DNA from: Norana najaformis
Lineage: Eukaryota; Annelida; Clitellata; Crassiclitellata; Hormogastridae
Direction: 5' to 3'
DNA length: 64,000 bases
Assembly: GCA_964023275.1 (NCBI GenBank)
Contig: OZ029919.1
Coordinates: 9,998,202-10,062,201 of the forward strand
The translations under genes were made by a program, and so were the position numbers. Below are positions 11,240 through 23,394 of this stretch, piece by piece. Position 1 is the first letter of the stretch. Each line of letters opens with the position of its first letter. The notes below the pieces were generated by a model. The model made no database searches. It saw only the letters and a list, made by a program, of their open reading frames with translations, and was not told the origin of the DNA.

Positions 11240-13180
11240 AAGATATTTGAAAGATGGAACCAAGGAAAGCTGGGGTAAACATCGTACATGTTTGGGATGA
11301 AGCGACTGGTTTGGAGAAAGACATCAAAAGAGCGGAAGATGGTTCAAGCATTCTAATTTACTGCAATCAAAAGGTTTTGTTACTAATGTAATCAGTTATA
11401 GCCCTGGCTGAATCAAATTAATGGCTTTGTTATATTATTATATTACATATGCATTTAATGTATAACATGGCCAATTTACCAAATACCACAAAAAAAGGGT
11501 TTCACAAGGAAAAATCTGCTGGTAAAATGTCCAATCAGAAACCACATTTATACATTTGATCACCTGTTCAAGATGTTAAATCAGAAGTATAGCCAGCAAA
11601 CTCTGGCAGAAAAGAGCATTTCTAGGCAATGGAAAAATGGCATTGCATGTATGTATGTAACTGGAAATTTATATAGCACCATCAAAGAACCTCACAAAAG
11701 CACTGCTCTATATGTACAACATGATCTGAGAGCCCAATTACGGTGTCAGTTCACTCATAGCTGCTTCTCCAAAAGGCACATCAGTTAGAATAGCAACAAT
11801 TCTGAAAGGCTCGCATATGTTCTGTTGAGGCGGTTATGTAATCTGAATTAAATGTCAGCAAAATCAAGCAGATGTTGGCTGAAGAACTTCTCTGTCCCTT
11901 ATATTTCATTATCAGCCAGTGGTGCAACGGCTGAGCAATCACCCTGCAAATGGAGACAGCAAGGCATGCCTAACCTGAGAAAGAATCAAAGGGTCAGTGA
12001 ATACTGAATAGGTAAAATAAGCAACATATAAATGCCTAGTTCTGTCGATCAATGTCCAGTGCATCAGATCGTAGTGCTACATAAATATAAAAAGTCATGT
12101 TATGAAATGCTTAATAAAATGTTAAAACGATGTCACATGCTTCAGATTCCAGTAAAAACACAACTTTAAGTGTTGCAAATTCACCCACATGTCCACCTAA
12201 GTCAAGCAGTAGCCATAACAATGTAATATACACTGCAGCAGGCAATTTATACCTGCATCACAATTTGGGCATTAGGCCTACTTCCAAGGTGTGATTTACA
12301 GAACAGGAGGGCAACTTCACCCCTTACATTACCACTCACTACAGATACACTTTCCCTATACATCTGGCTCCTACACATCTATAGGTCTTTTCCCAACTGA
12401 GGCAACCACAAATGTACCCTGCCTACTTCTAGGGTGCTTTATAGTTTATCGTCAGCTTGACTGCGATAAGACTGAACCTACACGAGTTATTTATGTTTCA
12501 TTACCTTTAATTATTTTACAAGTCTGCAACAGGACAATTAGATGAGACTTTTATGAAGTCGTCGTCTATTCCATGTGTTAATCGGGACAGCAGACGTGCG
12601 CAGCAGGCTGCCAAAGTACACAAAGCACACAGAGCACATCAAAAAGAACAACTGATGCAAACAAGTGGTTGCGTGCAAATGAAACAATATGCGCACGTGC
12701 GACCACGTGCATTTACCATATCCGGCGTGCTCTTTACTTGATTGCATCACTACTGGCATGCACAAAACATGCTACAGCAAGGTAATTATGACACTCGTGC
12801 CAACCATTGACCAAGAAATCACAGCGGCTGTCACCATCGATCAAGATGGCAGTGGCCGCTCGTCCAGCCAGTGTGACTGACTTCACATGGAATCTTTTCG
12901 ATGCTCGTTGCTGACTGTTCTTTCATAGCAGCCGACTTGCCATTAGATCAACATGCTTATAGAAAGGGCAAATGCTAACGGCAAGCCAGAATCCATCTTG
13001 TCATCACTGAATAAACAGGCAATTGGGGCCGAATAGGGGATTTGTTTGAACACCAGATGCAGTCGTCCCTTCGACATGAACTGTAAAAGTGAACGATAAT
13101 GACCTGCTGTAAAAACGGACAAATATAAAAACCCAGAGGGAAAACAGAAAGTCCAAAGCATGCCTGAATTGAACAAGGTC
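11240..13180. other. Gene-poor stretch with short dispersed-repeat pieces
   Basis: 11655-11780 begins tttatatagcacca and resembles the short 'atagcgcc'-type repeat ends also seen near 16100, 35790, 37870, 49570 and 57260. 12550-12870 is slightly GC-richer with CG dinucleotides, but no exon could be supported. Confidence 0.4.
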
Positions 13181-13466
13181 AGTGTGCATCAAAAGTGTTT
13201 CTTAGTTTTTAGTGTTTACCTTACAAATTTTGATAATCACGTGTACCCACTGTATCTTGATGTACATGCTATACAAGTTATTAGGTATTGCATTTACCAT
13301 ATATTCCAGTATGAATACATGTTATATTATATTCCAGTAAGAATATATGGTACATGCAATACCTAGCACCTGGTATAGCGTGTATATCAAGATACAGTGG
13401 GTACACATGATTACCAAAATTAGTAAAGTAAACACTGAAATATATGAAACACTTTTGATGCATACT
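13181..13466. mobile_element. Foldback element: about 286-bp near-palindrome (MITE-like)
   Basis: The left arm (13181 to about 13310) and the reverse complement of the right arm (about 13335-13466) align along their full length: agtgtgcatcaaaagtg against agtatgcatcaaaagtg, then gtgtacccactgtatcttgat in both, then taggtattgcat and accatatattc. The loop is about 25 bp. The arms differ at roughly 10-15 percent of positions. Both strands therefore encode nearly the same 60-68 residue ORF, which is an artefact of symmetry. No transposase is present. A non-autonomous foldback/MITE copy is the simplest reading. Confidence 0.75.
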
Positions 13467-13469
13467 ATA

Positions 13470-15130
13470 CTGTAACTTAAACTGGAATCATTTGCAGTAC
13501 ATACAGTTTATGAATAACATGCATTTTCAGTATCACATTCAAATGAAAAGGCAAGATCATTAGGCAATACATACACAGTCTCCACATTAAACCATTAGCA
13601 CATCCAAGTTTCAAAGATTGAGGGAAACGACCAAAGAAGTCTCCCTACTGCACCATCACTGAATTACTTACTACTTATCTAACACTGATTTCTAAACATC
13701 TGAATGCAGTTGTAGGTTACTGTGAATATGAAAGTGGCCACTAAACAGAATGATTAGATTTCTGTTATGATGTCTTCAGGCTTCTACTTAGCAGTTCTAC
13801 AAAGAGCTGCTAAACTCCCACTCAAGTCCACTAGATATGAACGAATAAGTATAAAACATACTACATAGAAATGGATTAGACTAGACCTTGAAAGCCCGAC
13901 TGAAGATAAGGGGCTTTAGATTGGCCCTAAGAGCCTTCCCTTTCCCCAACCCCTTAACTGTATTGTCAGGGCCTCTGAAGCCTCCCTTTGCTATGTACCA
14001 TACGGCCTTCTTGCAGGCATAAAAAGCTGTATCTACTGCTAATCAGTTATTGTTATCATAATTATCATTATTTTTACATGAGGTATTAGTAGTATATGAG
14101 GAATATATTCTTGATTCCTCAGGAACAAGAAATTAATGCATTAATGCAAGAAAGATATCTGGAATTAAGTGTCCTTGTGACCTAGTTCTGACTGCAGTCT
14201 GTAAATGTGTCCCTGAATGCAGTGGCATTGTAATGCCAAGTACAGTCTGAAACGCACTGGGAAAAGAAAGACTGCCTCATGTGGATCACCGAAACTAGTA
14301 ATTACATGGCAGCCTAAATTCAGAGATAAACTCAATACCAGTGACATTCATTGATCTCCATGTGTCAAATTTATGTAATGGGAACGAGGCTATGCAATGG
14401 AACGATACCTCAATATTTAGTGTCTTTACAAAGTGCAGCTTGTTCTGCTGCAGTTCCAGATGAAACAGACAACAAGTGAGCAAATGATGCTGCACAAGTG
14501 TGAACAATAGTCATAACCCTGATGACAATTTTTTCCCCAGAAGACCATGGCATCAGCTTTGCACTTTCAGTTCGCTTTCCATTTGTGGAAAGGAGGCCTG
14601 ATGGCTCCTTATGGCATTGAACATCTGCTTACTGAAGAGCTCTCCAGATGGTGAATGAAGCAGGAGATGGAATTTATCTTACTTTACCAAATGTAAGGCA
14701 CTGCAAGGCAAACTAAACATGCCATGTGGGATAAGGTTAGAAAACAATATGATTTCACAGAAGTTAAATTCTAATGTGAGAGATGCAGTTTTAACAAAAA
14801 TAAGATGATACATTAGTGAGTGGTAATGCTATAACAGGTTTAGCTACAATGTTTGGGATTCAAATCACGGTCAATCTTGTACAACAGGCTGTTCGCTGAA
14901 GTGCCTTGAAAACTTACAAGTATTCCCACTGGCGTCTGCACTTAAGCCAAAGGATCGCATGCTAAAGGATCATATGACCAATCCCCTAAGGAACAGAGCT
15001 GATATGGGTCATGTAATAAAAGTGCAATCATCTGAACTTACTTTGCCCCGCCAATGAAAACAAGTCGAGCAGACAAGCTCATTGAACACCACCATATTCA
15101 TCAGATGGTTAGGCTGTGTGGGATGAGCAC
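13470..15130. other. Gene-poor stretch
   Basis: No coding, RNA or repeat feature recognised. Short ORFs at 14165-14507 on the minus strand have no motif. Confidence 0.45.
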
Positions 15131-17125
15131 AGCACTTGACCCAGGCCAGACATGATGGCAAGCGATATGCAGAAGAAGAGGAAGAGGACTCGGATTATGC
15201 GCGATAGAAAGCTTAATCAAGGAAATCGCCGAAACATCAGAAGCGCACTTGATGCAACAGCCACTAAGGACCAGAAACAGATGGAGATGACTCACAGATG
15301 ATGCCAGTTGCCTCATTTGATCAACATCAACAACCGATGATGATAACAAGCAGCAGGATGAAGAGCAGCAGACGGTGGAGGAGGGATGGCCAAAGAGGAG
15401 TTATGAAGAGAGGAGACAGTAGATTAAGAACAGCAGGATGACCACGAGGACGATGGAAGTGGGGAAGCAGAAGGAAGAAGAGATGGAATAAAGGGAGGAG
15501 AAGGACAAAGATTAGAACAGCAGGAGGAGAAGCAGGAGGAGGAAGATCAGGAGGAAGAACAGCGATAGAGAAGGAGCAAGGAGGTGTCCACGAAGAAGGT
15601 GGTGCAGTACTGTAAGGAAGAGAAAAAGAATTATTATTATTATAAAGAAGAGAAATTGAATTAATATTATTATTAAATAGAAACTTCTAACGCACCAGTG
15701 TTATACACAAGGCATCAACTGATGGTGCACCAAATTCAAGTCGCAGTCAGATAAAAATCCAGAAAGTCAGTCAACTAAAACAGAGAGGAAGATAGAGGAA
15801 AGACGTAAGACAAGTAAAAGATGACAATGGCAAGAAGAAAAGCACAGAAAGAAGCAGAGAAGGAAATGATTGGGAGAAGGTGGCCAAGGTGGCAGAATAG
15901 GAGCAGGATGAACAGAACTAGAAAGGGCAGGATTGACCGGTAGCAAAGGAAGGCAGTGGTGGAGCAAAAGCTAGCGATAGTGTAGTAGGTAGAGGAGGAA
16001 GAGTAGGTGGACAAGAAGAACAAGAAGAAAAAGTGAAGGAGAAAGTGGAGTCAGAGAAGGAGTAAAAGCTTGTAAAGTAATAATTATAATACATAATTTA
16101 TACAGTGCCTCTAACCTATCTACTCAGAAGCACTTCCTGACCAGTCATGGTGACACAGAACATCTTCAATTCAAGGCAGATTGTAGCAGAAGCTCTGGCT
16201 GCAGTCAGAGGGTGAATATAGTGAAAACAGACACTCCTGGCAGATGGCACGACACAGAAAAGACACGATGTTGCATGATTGTGGCAATTCACCCTTATCT
16301 GTGGGGCACTGTGATCTGCAGCCAGCCTATCATGTCTCAGGCAAGATAATAGAATACTTTCAAATAGCCAGTAGCAAAACGCAATTGAAATCTTACACCC
16401 TATGTTGTAAATCCATAATCAATGCCCAGAATGACCAGCAGGCTGAAAACAATGAAGGCTGAAAAGATCTCAGAGCATGAAGACCAAGACATGACACCAA
16501 AAACTATGAAGACCAAGATATGAGACTAAAGAGCACTAAGATCAAGACAGGACCGCAATGAGCACGAATACCAAGATATGAGAGTGCTGAGACCAAAGAG
16601 TACGAAGATCAAGACAGAAGACCGAACAGCTTGAAGACCACAACAGGGTGGAAGAGAATGGAAGAAAAGGAGATAGATAAGAAGAAGGAAGAACAGAAAC
16701 TGGAAAATGGATAAAGCAAGAGGTATAAAAGAATGAAAAAGAGAAACAGAAAGAGAAAAAAGAGAAGTAGATAATTAACGAGAAGAAATAAGAGGAGGAA
16801 AAAGCATTTGTTAAGAAAAAATAAGTACAAAAAGTAGAGGAGGATTGATGACAACAGTGGCAGATTCACAGGGAAGAGCACAGCATCCTTGCACGCTGTA
16901 AACTTCACGGATAGTTTTTCTAATTATTTTTCCATACTACACTAGGCTCCACTATCATTTCATGTTCCAAACTTCAAAACCTGGAAAAAAATAAAAAGAA
17001 GATAAATAACGAGAAAATGAAGAAGACAAGAAGTCAGGCGTTAGTAGAGTGATAATCAAGCACGAATGATGGCAAAAAGAGGAATGAGAGAAAGAGGAAG
17101 ACTTCAAGATAAACATGAAATAATC
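15130..17125. repeat. Purine-biased low-complexity region (plus strand G+A rich)
   Basis: The blocks 15130-15640, 15775-16070, 16640-16830 and 16980-17125 are dominated by GAAGA, GGAGGA and AGAAGA-type words on the plus strand. 16470-16620 is a degenerate tandem array of about 30 bp built on gaagaccaagacatga. The Leu/Phe/Ser-rich minus-strand ORFs here (15767-16023, 16609-16908) are translations of this composition. Confidence 0.8.
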
Positions 17126-17585
17126 TAAGAGAAGTAAAAATTATAAGCCTGTGACAAAATTGACAGTATATATTATAAAAAAGTAAGGCACTCTAAATAC
17201 ATTCTTTGTAAGTAAGCCAGTTTTCTGCTTACAAACAAACACCTTGGAAATAAGCTGCAGTGTGAAAAAAAAATTAAATTCTGCAGTTTTCAGGGCCACA
17301 CAACGACACCAAACATCAGTCAATACTGACTGCTAACAAAATCATTCGCGCAGTTCGTTTGTGCTCAGCAGAGCAGTTTGTTTAACTGAGGTTTCTTTCA
17401 AGTCGCTGTAATGAACAAGCACCTTATCACAACAGTACGGTTTAACACTCTAAAAAATTTGAGGTTTTTGTACCAAAAGTGCAGACTGCAGGGGAATGCA
17501 AAAACCATCTTAGCCCGGCCGACCCACGTGACAGACACCTCGGGCATAATTCTGACACTAACGGACAACATTCGGAAAAACAACA

Positions 17586-17960
17586 TTATGCGCTAGCAGC
17601 GCCTGAGGAGGGAGCCTGGATGCGCCCAGTTCCACCAACTCCCGATGGCGCCTTCTTAATGGTAATCAAAGTGACAGAGTGTGATACGCCGCCGACGTCG
17701 TTGCCTGTGAGGTTCGGTCGGCAGCGATTTCGCACCAGGAGCACCGCCGCCGCCAACGGCCAGGCGGCCCAGCCGAAAGGACCGAGCAGCATGACGACCG
17801 GATCAATATCAACCAGCGCCAAAGAATTGCCGGCCGGTGTTGTCCGACGGCGCTCGTATACGCAGACGCGGGAATTAAAGAAGGCAGCAAATGAACCCCA
17901 TCGGCTGGAGCGCTGTCCGTAAGCCGAAAACGTGGTCACGATGTGTGCAGAATTACACCA
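17586..17960 (-). CDS. CpG-rich ORF with one hydrophobic segment, possible exon (unknown)
   Basis: A 125-codon open frame in a CpG-rich island (about 17500-17960) inside AT-rich sequence. It has no ATG near its 5' end, so if real it is an internal or terminal exon. A possible acceptor (TTACGGACAG|CGC) lies near 17922. Counting from the codon at 17937-17939, residues 47-69 form one strongly hydrophobic segment followed by R-N-R-C and an N-L-T sequon, then a Gly/Ser/Ala-rich tail ending at a stop. It is on the same strand as the NALF-like exon 40 kb away, and that family has a hydrophobic segment near its C terminus, so it could be a 3' exon of that gene; this is inference only. The opposite strand also carries an ORF (17479-17922), and either may be a by-product of high GC. 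Confidence 0.25.
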   Translation of the reverse strand, partial: WCNSAHIVTTFSAYGQRSSRWGSFAAFFNSRVCVYERRRTTPAGNSLALVDIDPVVMLLGPFGWAAWPLAAAVLLVRNRCRPNLTGNDVGGVSHSVTLITIKKAPSGVGGTGRIQAPSSGAASA

Positions 17961-18174
17961 TCACAACAACAGTACAATAATCCGCGTTGCGACAGGATTT
18001 GCCTAACAACTTAGCAAATGCTAAACACACGATGACAAACCAGTGAACAGCATCGGCCTGTTAGTCTTGTGACACAATTAACACAACTTGGTAAAGCTAT
18101 ATGTATACACAAAATAAGTCAATGACACCGTCCTACTTGTGACAGGATTTGCAGAAGGGCATAGGCATTGCTAT

Positions 18175-18292
18175 GATGATGATGATGATGATGATGATGA
18201 TGCGTTCTCTGCCCGAAAGCAGGTCCATTGGCTTTATGCCATCCGGGGATGAGATGAGTGAGGTGGTTTCCCATTGCCTTCCTCACAGATTA
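18175..18292 (-). mobile_element. tRNA-derived SINE, family C, 5'-truncated copy (antisense)
   Basis: It begins with (gat)n and continues with the reverse complement of the 3' half of the 53973-54190 SINE, sharing tggctttatgccat, gatgagatgagtgag and ttgccttcctcacag. The tRNA-like head is missing. Confidence 0.8.
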
Positions 18293-18299
18293 TTCTATA

Positions 18300-20223
18300 G
18301 ATAGATAAATATATATAATTCCAGTGACATACTGAAATATCCACAAAGACAAATCACGGATACTATCAAGAAGGGCTCAGTGAATGTTTTGCATGCATAT
18401 GCGAATGGACGAATACACTTACTGTAATAAACCTTAAGAGAGAATTTACATGTGAAACTTAGTAAATTTTATACCACAAACTGACTCAACGACACTATGT
18501 CTGATGCAGCAGCAGTTACAGAAGTGAGTGAAACACAAATATTTAAAGGTGCATGCCACCAGTCAATAAACTGCTGCTAAACACTATCATAGTAGGAAAG
18601 TGCAGAACTATGATTACATGCCTTAAGCATAAAAGTGTGTTTTTGGCTACCTATAATTTAGAAATCCCTAAAATGACTAATTTCAACTCCAGTATTAACA
18701 GTTATGTTTGGAAAAATCACAAATAGAAACAAACTGGATATGATTGGTTTACATCAAATTAAATAGGCACTCAGAGTCCATTATTTAAATTTATCAGAAA
18801 TTGAATTTTTAGCTTCTTAACGAATTTGATTTTTATGCAAAGCATTTCTTAAACATAAAAGTTCATCTAAATCAAAATATAAACAAAACTAGCCAGGCAC
18901 AATTTAAATATGAAACTTAGATAAGCATCCAAGCCCATTTGTCTTCCATGCTGTCCTACACTCATGACACAATAATTATGACAGTAAACTAGTGAAAAAA
19001 CAAACTTCACAGTATAAGAATTCATGCCTAATGCAGTAATAGGCACATGCAGTAACACAAAATGACACATGTGGGTTGTGGAGGAGTACAAATTAAATGT
19101 TAATGCTAATCATGGTGCAGCAGCAGGACCACGATTAAATGGATAGTAATGTAATTTGTCATTTGTTACACTTAATGTATGGTATCAGTACTGCTGGCTA
19201 CATTACTTGACCTTGGCAGCTTACCATCTAACCATGCAAATGCTACAAATATTTTTCATCATTTTTATATTCTAAGCTTCATGTCTGCACTTCAGACTCT
19301 TAGACTTGTTTTTTGTCAAAAACATCGTCTGAATGACATCTAGTACTCCTTAGAATTTTGTATCGCCTCAATTCAGGTCAAAAATCAACAAGTAACAAAG
19401 AATGCGTTTATATATTTATTTGCTAGAGGCACTTATAAAACGTGCAAAGTCAGTAAATCTCAGGAATGGATGCATGCTCATAATAACGTAACTTTAAAAA
19501 ACTGTGTCAAAAACAGTGTCACAATACAGCTTCAAAATCACAAACCAGGTACGAAGGTACAAGACTGTGTGTAATAATAATACTACTAATAGTAATAAAA
19601 ATAACAACACTTGATTACTTACGTAGCACCTGATTGATGCTTGCCATAGTGTTACCATAAAAATGTAAGAAATAATAATACCATGATAATGCATTACAAC
19701 ATAATACAATACCATATTGCATTTATAATGCACCCCAATGGGCAATCTATCGATCATAAGTGCAAAGATGCTGAGCAAACTCATGTATAATGACCCTGGG
19801 CAAATTGTAGCACATGATCACCTCTGTCACCACGCTGAATAATTTGGTACAGGTGTGAGCTTGGAAGTCTGTGATGCACTGGTTTCCTGTCCAAGATATG
19901 GAGATTCTGCATTACACAGGAAAAGGAATTCAGTACCTTACCTTAATCCCTGGGAAATCTAAAAAGACAGGTGTCTCGCCTTAGTTTATGCCAACTCCTG
20001 AGCCATCCCTACATTCATTCCATCAAAGGCTGAAGACTACCCAGTTCAATGGCCGTTATTGTTCTTGATGTGAGAGTGCTGCTAAGGAGTTTCCTTCAGG
20101 TGGTGCCATATAAATTTTTAATGACCACATTGTATTAAATCACATAATATATATGGCAGTAAGCATCCAGGCCACAAACCGTCAAGAAGGCGCATGACTG
20201 TAAACGTTGAATGCATCAGAAAT
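18300..20223. other. Gene-poor AT-rich stretch
   Basis: Short ORFs only. 19410-19480 has a small piece resembling the LINE 3' ends at 31035 and 41590 (aagtcagtaaatct). Nothing else recognised. Confidence 0.45.
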
Positions 20224-20231
20224 ATAAGTAT

Positions 20232-20691
20232 TAGAGATGTACCGAATATTCAATTCGAATTCGTGTTTGGCCGAATAATGACAAAATTCAAATATTCATA
20301 TTCATATTTGAATATTTCAAATATTCATATATGAAAAAAAATTCTAATAGTAAAAACTCAAATACTTAGACAAGATCACCCAACACCAGCACTGAATTAA
20401 TATCTCAGTCATGAAATTAGCAGCAACCAGAAATTGAAAAGTTCACATGTGCTTCAGCTCATTTTGTACACATAGTTTAAGATTTTTCAATAATAGAATA
20501 AAATTTGATAATATTTATTTTAGTAATCTATAAACTTTAAGCATTAACAAAGAAATACGGATAAGTGCAGCAGAGTTTGGAAATTTTTACAATGTTTTAA
20601 TTTTTAAGTTGTCAGTATCTGTATTCATATTTGGCAGCTGAGTATTCTTATTCAGCCAAATACTTAAAAACTGATATAGGGTAAATCTCTA
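20232..20691. mobile_element. Non-autonomous hAT element (MITE), 460 bp
   Basis: It is flanked by a perfect 8-bp direct repeat, ataagtat, at 20224-20231 and 20692-20699, the duplication length of hAT transposons. The termini are inverted: the left end reads tagagatgtacc and the reverse complement of the right end reads tagagatttacc. The interior holds AATATTCGAAT-type subterminal repeats and no ORF, so the copy depends on a transposase supplied elsewhere. Confidence 0.85.
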
Positions 20692-21405
20692 ATAAGTATA
20701 ACCCAAATTAAACGTTCTGTTGCACTGGCTGCTTCTCAGACTTTAAAGACTGTCAAAGAGCTCTGCTTGGAATTGGCACGGTGTTAAGGTAGCAGATAGC
20801 TGTGCAGTTTTATTACTTGGTTAGGTAGGATGAGCTGATCCAACACTTATACGTGCATCATAACACATTTGATGGCAAAATAAAGTAATGTTCCACAGTT
20901 CAATCAGCTAGAATTGCCCTAAGAGGCACATTCCAGGGTTTGTTAGATCTTTTGCTTTAAGCACAACAGCAATTCTACAAATGGACAATCTTTTTATGGG
21001 TTGTACTGCTCAATAAAGATTTTCATTTTCATTTTCCCCTTGCATTTACACCTGGATTTAGAGCTAGGATATAAAGATGAAAACACAACTGACCTGAACA
21101 CTGCTGGAAATTTTTCTTAAGCAGTACTCATATATTTATTACAATGCCACAACCTAACGAAGAATGTCTCAATCAGTGGTGCTCAGGGCTTGAGCATTAA
21201 GAACCTGATTAAGATTCCTGCTTAGGTACCCATCCCCATTTCAGAGAAGGGTCAAACCTGTATGCTCTGTTAGCAGTCAGCCTCCATAAAAATGCTCAAA
21301 TACGTTACATTACATTAACGGTGCCTGATTTCCAATGCCCGTGGCAGTAGGTGATGCCATCATCCAGACCAGCAAACAAGCACTGCTTCTCTTATCATTC
21401 GACAA

Positions 21406-21720
21406 GTTCTTCCGTTGTTCCGTTGTTCCGTTCATCCATTCGTCCCTTGGTCCATTCATTGTTTCGTCTGTCTTCTCTCTGTCCATCTGTCCATCCATCT
21501 TCCTTTGGTCTGTCTTCCTTCTGTCTGTCCCTCTGTCCATCTTCCCTTTGTCAGTCCTTTGGTCCATCCAGACAAGCTTTGGTCTGTCCATTCATTCTTT
21601 GGTCTGCCCATCTGGCCTTCGGTCTGTCCTTCCATTCTTTGGTCTCTCCCTCTGCCCTTCAGTCTGTACTTTTCCATGAGTGCTTCAAAGGATGGAGTTT
21701 GGCACCACAGCATTAAGTTC
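21406..21720. repeat. Degenerate CTGTCC/GTCTGTCC satellite plus a 26-bp unique tag
   Basis: A pyrimidine-rich degenerate tetranucleotide array (words such as gtctgtcc, tccattc, ttccgttg) ends near 21670. It is followed at 21695-21720 by a 26-bp sequence that recurs perfectly inverted at 22916-22941. The overlapping Ser/Pro/Leu-rich ORFs in all frames are artefacts of the repeat. Confidence 0.75.
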
Positions 21721-22009
21721 GGCAAAAAACTTTACTATGGAAGCTGCATGGCCAAACATGGAGTTGCTTGTTTCACATGATATTCTGGGATTCTAACCCA
21801 AAATTCCAACCATGGTTGCTTTGAGTCAGAATGGGTTTGAATTCCCAATCACTACAGGGGACTAATGTGAAACTAGAGTCTCGGGACTTTGAAAGATACA
21901 GAGCCTGTGAAGCATTCTGCTTGATTAGCGGTACTTCATGATGAACAGTTTCTAACAGTGAACAATTCGGTTGTAGTTAATGTCTGTCAGTGACCCACCA
22001 TATATGCAG

Positions 22010-22335
22010 AGCAGTTTGTACCGCTGATCAGCTTCAGTTGGCAAATTATTTCATTTGATTATCAGTTTCTGTTAAGCAATTTCTGCTGACAAATAGTTTC
22101 AATCAGCAAGCAGTTTCTGTTAAGCAAGTTCTTTTGATGATAAATTCAATCAGCCAGCAGTTTCTGCTTAGCAGTTTGTGTTGATGAGTTGTTTCATTCA
22201 GTAAGCGGTTTCTGTGTAGTGTAAGCATATTCTGTTGAGGATAGTTTAAGTCAGCCAGCATCTTCTGTTAAGCAGATTCTGTTGATGAGTAATTTCAGTC
22301 AGCAAACATTTTCTGCTGAGCAGAGTTTGTTAATG
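22010..22335. repeat. Degenerate tandem repeat, about 55-60 bp unit, 5-6 copies
   Basis: The phrases cagtttctgttaagca, ttctgttgatgag and caatcagccagca recur in the same order about every 55-60 bp with heavy divergence. Confidence 0.7.
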
Positions 22336-22624
22336 AGCATTCCTTCCGTATATGACCTGTTGACCTTGACCATGTCATCATTAAAAATGTGAGTTCCTTC
22401 GATGTCTGATTGTCCAGTTGATTGGAAGCTTATTAGAAAAACAAGATGGAGCAGTAGACTGCATGGGGAGCAGTGGGACCGGGAGGAGGAGCAGGATGCA
22501 TCGCATGCTGACTTTTGATTCATCTCTATGGACACAGTTGGAAAACGTTTGATTGTTGCCTTGGAAAACAACTGATAAAATAATGGTGCTCATGTTTTAT
22601 TGACTGTTTGTGATGACTGCGATC

Positions 22625-22941
22625 CACTATATGGACGGATAGACAAACGGATGGACAAACGAACGGACAGACAGATGGACATGCGGACAAATGGATGGAC
22701 GGATAGGACTATGGAGGAACTGGAAGAAGAACTGAAGGACAAAGAGACAGACTGAAGGATGGACCAAAGGATGGACCAAAAGCCGGTGTACTGAAGGACA
22801 GACCAAAAAGCGATTGCAGGAAAGAGGGAAAACAGGCCTAATGGATGGACCAAAAGAAGAGCTGGACTGAAGGATGGACAGACCAAAGGTCAGACATATG
22901 GACTGAAGGATGGATGAACTTAATGCTGTGGTGCCAAACTC
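22625..22941. repeat. Degenerate GGAC/GGATGGAC satellite plus inverted 26-bp tag
   Basis: Purine-rich words (ggatggac, ggacagac, ctgaagga) form the reverse-complement counterpart of the 21406-21670 array. The array ends in the inverted copy (22916-22941) of the tag found at 21695-21720. Confidence 0.75.
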
Positions 22942-23022
22942 TCAAATGAAAATCCTTCCTGTTCATTTGATTATAGCTTTTCAGAGCAGGTAACAGATTA
23001 GCCAATACCATAATACAATCTG

Positions 23023-23195
23023 AGCGCAGTAGCCTACTGGTTAGAGTGCTTGGCTAGTAACACTGAGTGTACAGTTTCGAGCCTCCCCTTGGACAGCTGC
23101 TGTTGAGGGACCTTGAGCAAGTTCACAAATTGCTTAGCGCCATTAATTGATGCTTAGTCAATTAGATTGCGGCACTTAATAAATGCAGAATTAAT
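23023..23195 (+). mobile_element. tRNA-derived SINE, family B, copy 2
   Basis: A-box tagcctactgg at 23030-23040 and a B-box-like agtttcgagcc at 23073-23083. The body (gagggaccttgagcaagttc, ttgcttagcgccattaattg, atgcttagtca) and the end gcacttaataaat match the copy at 9381-9545. Confidence 0.8.
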
Positions 23196-23394
23196 AATAA
23201 AAATCTGAAAACATTTACAGCACCACCATAATAAATCAATATGTATTACAAAATGTTGCCCTTGTGCATTATGAAGAAGGCACTATAGAAGTCTATAAAT
23301 AAGAACAGAGCAACAGCAATCAAACAACTTATAAATTGCCTTTCTTTACAGGTTACATTGCTTAGAAGCACAGCAAGTAACTAAGACAACCCTG

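Noticed and set aside
15767..16908. Leu/Phe/Ser-rich minus-strand ORFs as membrane proteins
   Set aside because: Composition fully explained by the polypurine strand.
21310..21780. Six overlapping Ser/Pro/Leu or Asp/Arg/Thr ORFs
   Set aside because: Products of the degenerate CTGTCC satellite; every frame is open.
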